Positions 60,842 to 64,000 of a DNA stretch of 64,000 nt are shown in pieces (the first letter of the stretch is position 1; each line of letters opens with the position of its first letter). The translations under genes and the position numbers were made by a program. The notes below the pieces were generated by a model that did not search any database, was not told the origin of the DNA, and saw only the letters and a program-made list of their open reading frames with translations. This DNA is from Synaphobranchus kaupii. Its lineage: Eukaryota > Chordata > Actinopteri > Anguilliformes > Synaphobranchidae. The stretch lies in contig CM056381.1 of assembly GCA_029718625.1 (NCBI GenBank), positions 54,554,157-54,618,156 of the forward strand, given 5' to 3'.

Positions 60842-62159
60842 CAAATTCCAAAAAAGTTGGGACAGTGGATAAAGTATAAATAAAAACAGAAAGCAATGAT
60901 TTGCAAATCCTTTTTGACCTGTATTCAATTGAGAACAATACGAAGACAAGATATTCAATGTTTTAACTCATCAACTGTATTGTCTTTTGTAAATATACAC
61001 TCATTCTAAATTTGATGCCTGAAACATGTCCCAAAAAAGTTGGGACTGGGGCATGTTTATCAGCTTTCCTTTTAACAACACTCAGTAATCTTTTGGGAAC
61101 TGAGGAAACTAATTGTTGTAGTTTTGAAAGCGGAATTTTTTCCCATTCTTGCTTGATCTAAGACTTCAGCTGCTCAACAGTCCGGGGTCTCCATTGTATT
61201 TTGCGCTTCATAATGCGCCACATGGTTTCAATGGGAGACAGATCTGGACTGCAGATAGTGCGGATGCTAGACTGGCCTATCTGACTATGATGCCACGCTG
61301 TTGTAACACGTGCAGAATGTGGCTTGGCATTGTCTTGCTGAAATAAGCAAGGACGTCCCTGAAAAAGAAGTCGTCTTGATGGCAGCATATGTTGCTCCAA
61401 AATGCATATGTACCCTTCAGTGTTAATGGTGCCTTCACAGATGTGCAAGTTACCCATGCAGTCGGCACTAACACACCCTCATACCATGGCAGATGCTGGC
61501 TTTTGAACCTTGCGTTTGTAACAAACGAGATGGTCCTTTTCCTCTTTGGCCCGGAGAACACAACGTCCATTATTTCCAAAAACAATTTGAAAGGTGGACT
61601 CGTCAGACCACAGCACATTTTCCACTTTGCATTAGTCCATCTCAGATGAGCTCAAGTTCAGAGAAGTCAGCAGCGTTTTTGGATGTTGTTATAACGTTAT
61701 GGCTTACGCTTTGCGTAGTAGAGTCTTAACTTGCATCTGTAGATACAGTGACGATCTGTGTTTACTGACAACGGTTTGCCGACGTATTCCCGAGCCCATG
61801 TGGTTATTTTTATTACAGAAGCATTCTGGTTTTTAATGCAGTGCCGTCTGAGGGATCGAAGGTTACGGGCATTCAATATTGGTTTTCGGCCTTTCCCTTT
61901 ATGCACAGAGATTTCTCTAAATTCTCTGAATCTTTTAATAATATTATGGCCTGTCGATGGTGAAATTCCACAACCTTCCCAGTCTTATTAGCGTATATTT
62001 ACAAACATCAATGAAGTTGATAAGGTAAAACATTAAATATCTTTTCTTTGTACTGTTTTCAATTAAATATACGTATGTAAAAGAGAATTTACAAATCACT
62101 GCTTTCTGATTTTATTTGCATTTTACATACTGTCCCAACTTTTTTGGCATTGGGGTTTG
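60842..62159 (-). mobile_element. Tc1-like DNA transposon, 1318 bp, defective
   Basis: TA dinucleotides at 60840-60841 and 62160-62161 flank inverted ends that share CCAAAAAAGTTGGGACA. Transposase pieces lie on the minus strand inside. The length is typical of a whole Tc1-family element. Confidence 0.88.
61158..61906 (-). pseudogene. Tc1-like transposase, DD34E type, frameshifted
   Basis: The minus-strand frame 61906-61697 has the second helix-turn-helix region (GRKPILNARNLRSLRRHC, GKPLSVNTDRHCIYRCK). The catalytic half appears at 61457-61158 with MGNLHICEGTINTEGYICIL, CLFQQDNAKPHSARV (second Asp) and CSPDLSPIETMWRIMKRK (Glu 34 residues on, as in DD34E). The frame between (61618-61458) is shifted by one base relative to both, and the block with the first Asp is not readable. 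The protein would have bound the inverted ends and cut at TA; this copy cannot encode it. Confidence 0.88.
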
Positions 62160-62456
62160 TACTTGTCCCATTGGAACGCATTAAACCCACTGAGAAGCTG
62201 CGGCTGATAGGTACATTTCTTGATAATAAAGCTATAAGTGAGGTTGTGTTATGCATGATTATAAATGATGAGAACTTTTCAGTAGGGCCTGGTTTGAACA
62301 AAGTGAACCTATCATTTAAGGAATACTCGGAAGAAAGGCTGGGCGATAAAACATACTGAAGATTTTAAAAGCGTAATAAAGGGAATGGATTAATGAGGCT
62401 GTAGATCTGATCAATCTCGAAAAAATAGCTTTTGGCTGCGAAAACAAATCTGAAGA

Positions 62457-63340
62457 TGTCATGGTTTGCGCCTGTCTTTCCGTTGTTCTACGGTCGTTTG
62501 TTCTTTTCTGTTCTGCGGGGCAATCTATCTGATTTTTCGGTGTACCATGCCGGGGTTTCCGTTCTTTCCGGCACTTAGGAAATCCGCAACAGGTGCACTC
62601 ACTGTTTCTATTTAAGCCTAGGATTTCCTTCTTCCGGTGCTTGATTGTCATTTGTTCATTTTGACTTTAAGCCGGTAAGGTATAGGTAGGCACTCTAAGG
62701 AGACCTCTTTACTTCGTTGCCCTGCTTTGGAGTTACGAGGGACTTGCCTTTTTGTGCGTTAGACACACACAGGATACACATTTCCTTTGCTTTTTCTGTC
62801 CATCGCTCCTGCTACCGCTCTGGTCTCTCTGAGACAATTTCTTTGACGAGGGTCGTCGGGCTCTCCAGACTCAGCAGCAGTACCAGTCAGTTCAGCAAGG
62901 CCATTTAATGACCCAGCTTCGGGTACAGGTGTAACGCCCCAGACTCAGAGAGACCCAAGGGCAGACCAGGATTAGGCAAAAGAATGTTGTTTATTTCAGT
63001 CCAAGGTCAAAAAGCCAGGTAATCAGATTCCAGACGCGACAAAATCAAAATCCAAAAGAATAATGAAAAGACAGTCCAAAAGATCAAAACCAGGAAATCA
63101 GATAGTTGACGGAACAAAGGGAATAGGCAGAGACGTACTTAAAAAAAAAAAAAGAACCAAAGCAAAGGTAGGTCAAATAAACCAGAAAATCAGAAAGGCA
63201 AACAAAACAAAATCAGCATGCAAAACTCAGAATCAAACAGAAGGGTGTCCCGGGAATCTCGAATAAACACAGGCTTAGTAAGCCGTAGGCACTGAGAATA
63301 TCGATCAATGTTCTGACCAAGAACAAGTGAAACTGAAGGG
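62457..63340. other. Two LTR-like stretches, boundaries unresolved
   Basis: TGTCATGGTTTGCGCC at 62457 opens T-rich sequence running to GGGTACA near 62927. TGTAACGCCCCAGACTCAG at 62930 opens A-rich sequence with the look of an antisense fish LTR (repeated CCAAAAGA/CAGGAAATCAG phrases). The small frames here are compositional. No target duplications were found. Confidence 0.35.
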
Positions 63341-63350
63341 TATATATATA

Positions 63351-64000
63351 CAGTGCATCCGGAAAGTATTCACAGCGCTTCACTTTTTCCACATTTTGTT
63401 CTGTTACAGCCTTATTCCAAAATTGATTAAATTAATTTTTTCCCTCAAAATTCCACACACAACACCCCATAATGACAATGTGAAAAAAGTTTTTTTGAGA
63501 TTTTTGCAAATTTATTAAAAATAAAAAACTAAAATTTCTCATTTACATAAGTATTCATAACCTTTGCTTTAACATATTTTTAAAGTATCATATTTCATAT
63601 TTGGTCGCATATCCTTTACATGCTGTTACTTCCTGAAGTCTGTGACCATCAACATCAAAAAAACTGTCGATATCTTATTTTCAGGTACTGTTACAAGCGA
63701 TACTATAACCTCTCTGCATTTGAATGGATCTCTATGGAAATTGGGGGGTGAGACTAGATTCAGCTGTAAATTACACTGGTACAGTATGGAACACATGGCT
63801 GGCTAAATGGCTGTAAGTTATCAAGGGTCTGAGCTATCAAACGAGCCCCAAACCATCACTCTGTTGCCAGATATGGAGTAGATGTGGATGGATCACTGCA
63901 AGGGTTATTTCTCCGGACTCATTTTCCTATAGAACTCTATGGGAAAAAAAGTCAGGAGAAACAACCCTTAAAGTGATCCATCCACATCTACTCCATATCT
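63351..64000. mobile_element. Tc1-type end joined to foldback core, copy 4
   Basis: CAGTGCATCCGGAAAGTATT opens at 63351 after a (TA)n tract, followed by a classic Tc1-family subterminal (CACTTTTTCCACATTTTG). It joins at ~63580 to the mariner-like subterminal and core (GATATCTTATTTTCAGGTAC near 63671). The window ends inside the second palindrome arm (GTCAGGAGAAACAACCC at 63951). Confidence 0.78.

Larger units (their letters stand above)
60305..62319. mobile_element. TTAA-flanked foldback element hosting a Tc1-like copy
   Basis: TTAA at 60305-60308 and 62316-62319 abuts inverted arms of about 165 bp (AGGATAGGTTCAC and ATGATAGGTTCAC starts). The arms share CAGCTTCTCAGTGGGTTTAA (60429) and its inverse near 62180. 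A Tc1-like element is inserted just inside the right arm. Confidence 0.75.

Overview
The window reads as repeat-dense DNA from a bony fish. It carries L2/CR1-clade LINEs with a fish-type 3' end, a DIRS1-like tyrosine-recombinase retrotransposon, Tc1/mariner, hAT, piggyBac-like and Harbinger-like elements, and long Ty3-like solo LTRs. Genes have GT-AG introns, and spacer DNA is rich in AACGTTAGC motifs. I find no recognisable conserved host gene, no tRNA or rRNA gene, and no prokaryotic feature. The species cannot be fixed from the sequence.

Bases 1-9,200 are the most gene-like part. A long uninterrupted minus-strand gene (71-2749) encodes C2H2 zinc fingers plus a DDE transposase-like body. 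Beside it, a 5.3-kb segment (3140-8457) is bounded by inverted repeats starting CCCTTACG, with CCATGG-rich subterminal arrays inside both ends. This segment holds two spliced genes that diverge from a shared 0.26-kb promoter: an 80-residue acidic protein on the minus strand (3 exons) and a 232-residue protein on the plus strand (5 exons, with a tail that weakly resembles a BEN domain). A hAT MITE with an 8-bp target duplication sits in exon 3 of the plus gene. No transposase lies between the inverted repeats.

Bases 9,200-22,900 hold LINE fragments, a Harbinger-like family with 3-bp target duplications, a TTAA-flanked palindromic MITE with a Harbinger-like copy inside it, Tc1-like debris and a 1.1-kb solo LTR. 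Bases 22,970-30,730 are one nearly full-length L2/CR1 LINE on the minus strand. Its ORF1 has an esterase-like end and its ORF2 has endonuclease and reverse transcriptase. It is dead through stops, frameshifts, a 1.7-kb solo LTR and a hAT MITE.

Bases 31,400-43,900 are a nest: a Harbinger-like element contains a piggyBac-like element, whose transposase remnant is split by a 1.9-kb LTR. A second LTR lies nearby. A BED-finger hAT remnant lies just upstream. Bases 43,870-49,540 are a decayed DIRS1-like element on the minus strand, with Gag-like, RT/RNase H and tyrosine recombinase pieces and a tandem array in its 5' region. Bases 49,540-64,000 hold palindromic foldback cores joined to several different mariner-type ends, an antisense LTR, a 1.5-kb element with AATGTAATA-type subterminal repeats, a TTAA foldback and a Tc1-like pseudogene.

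Apart from the leftmost 9 kb, the coding sequence seen here belongs to mobile elements in various stages of decay. The nested insertions, many with exact target duplications, give a readable order of events.
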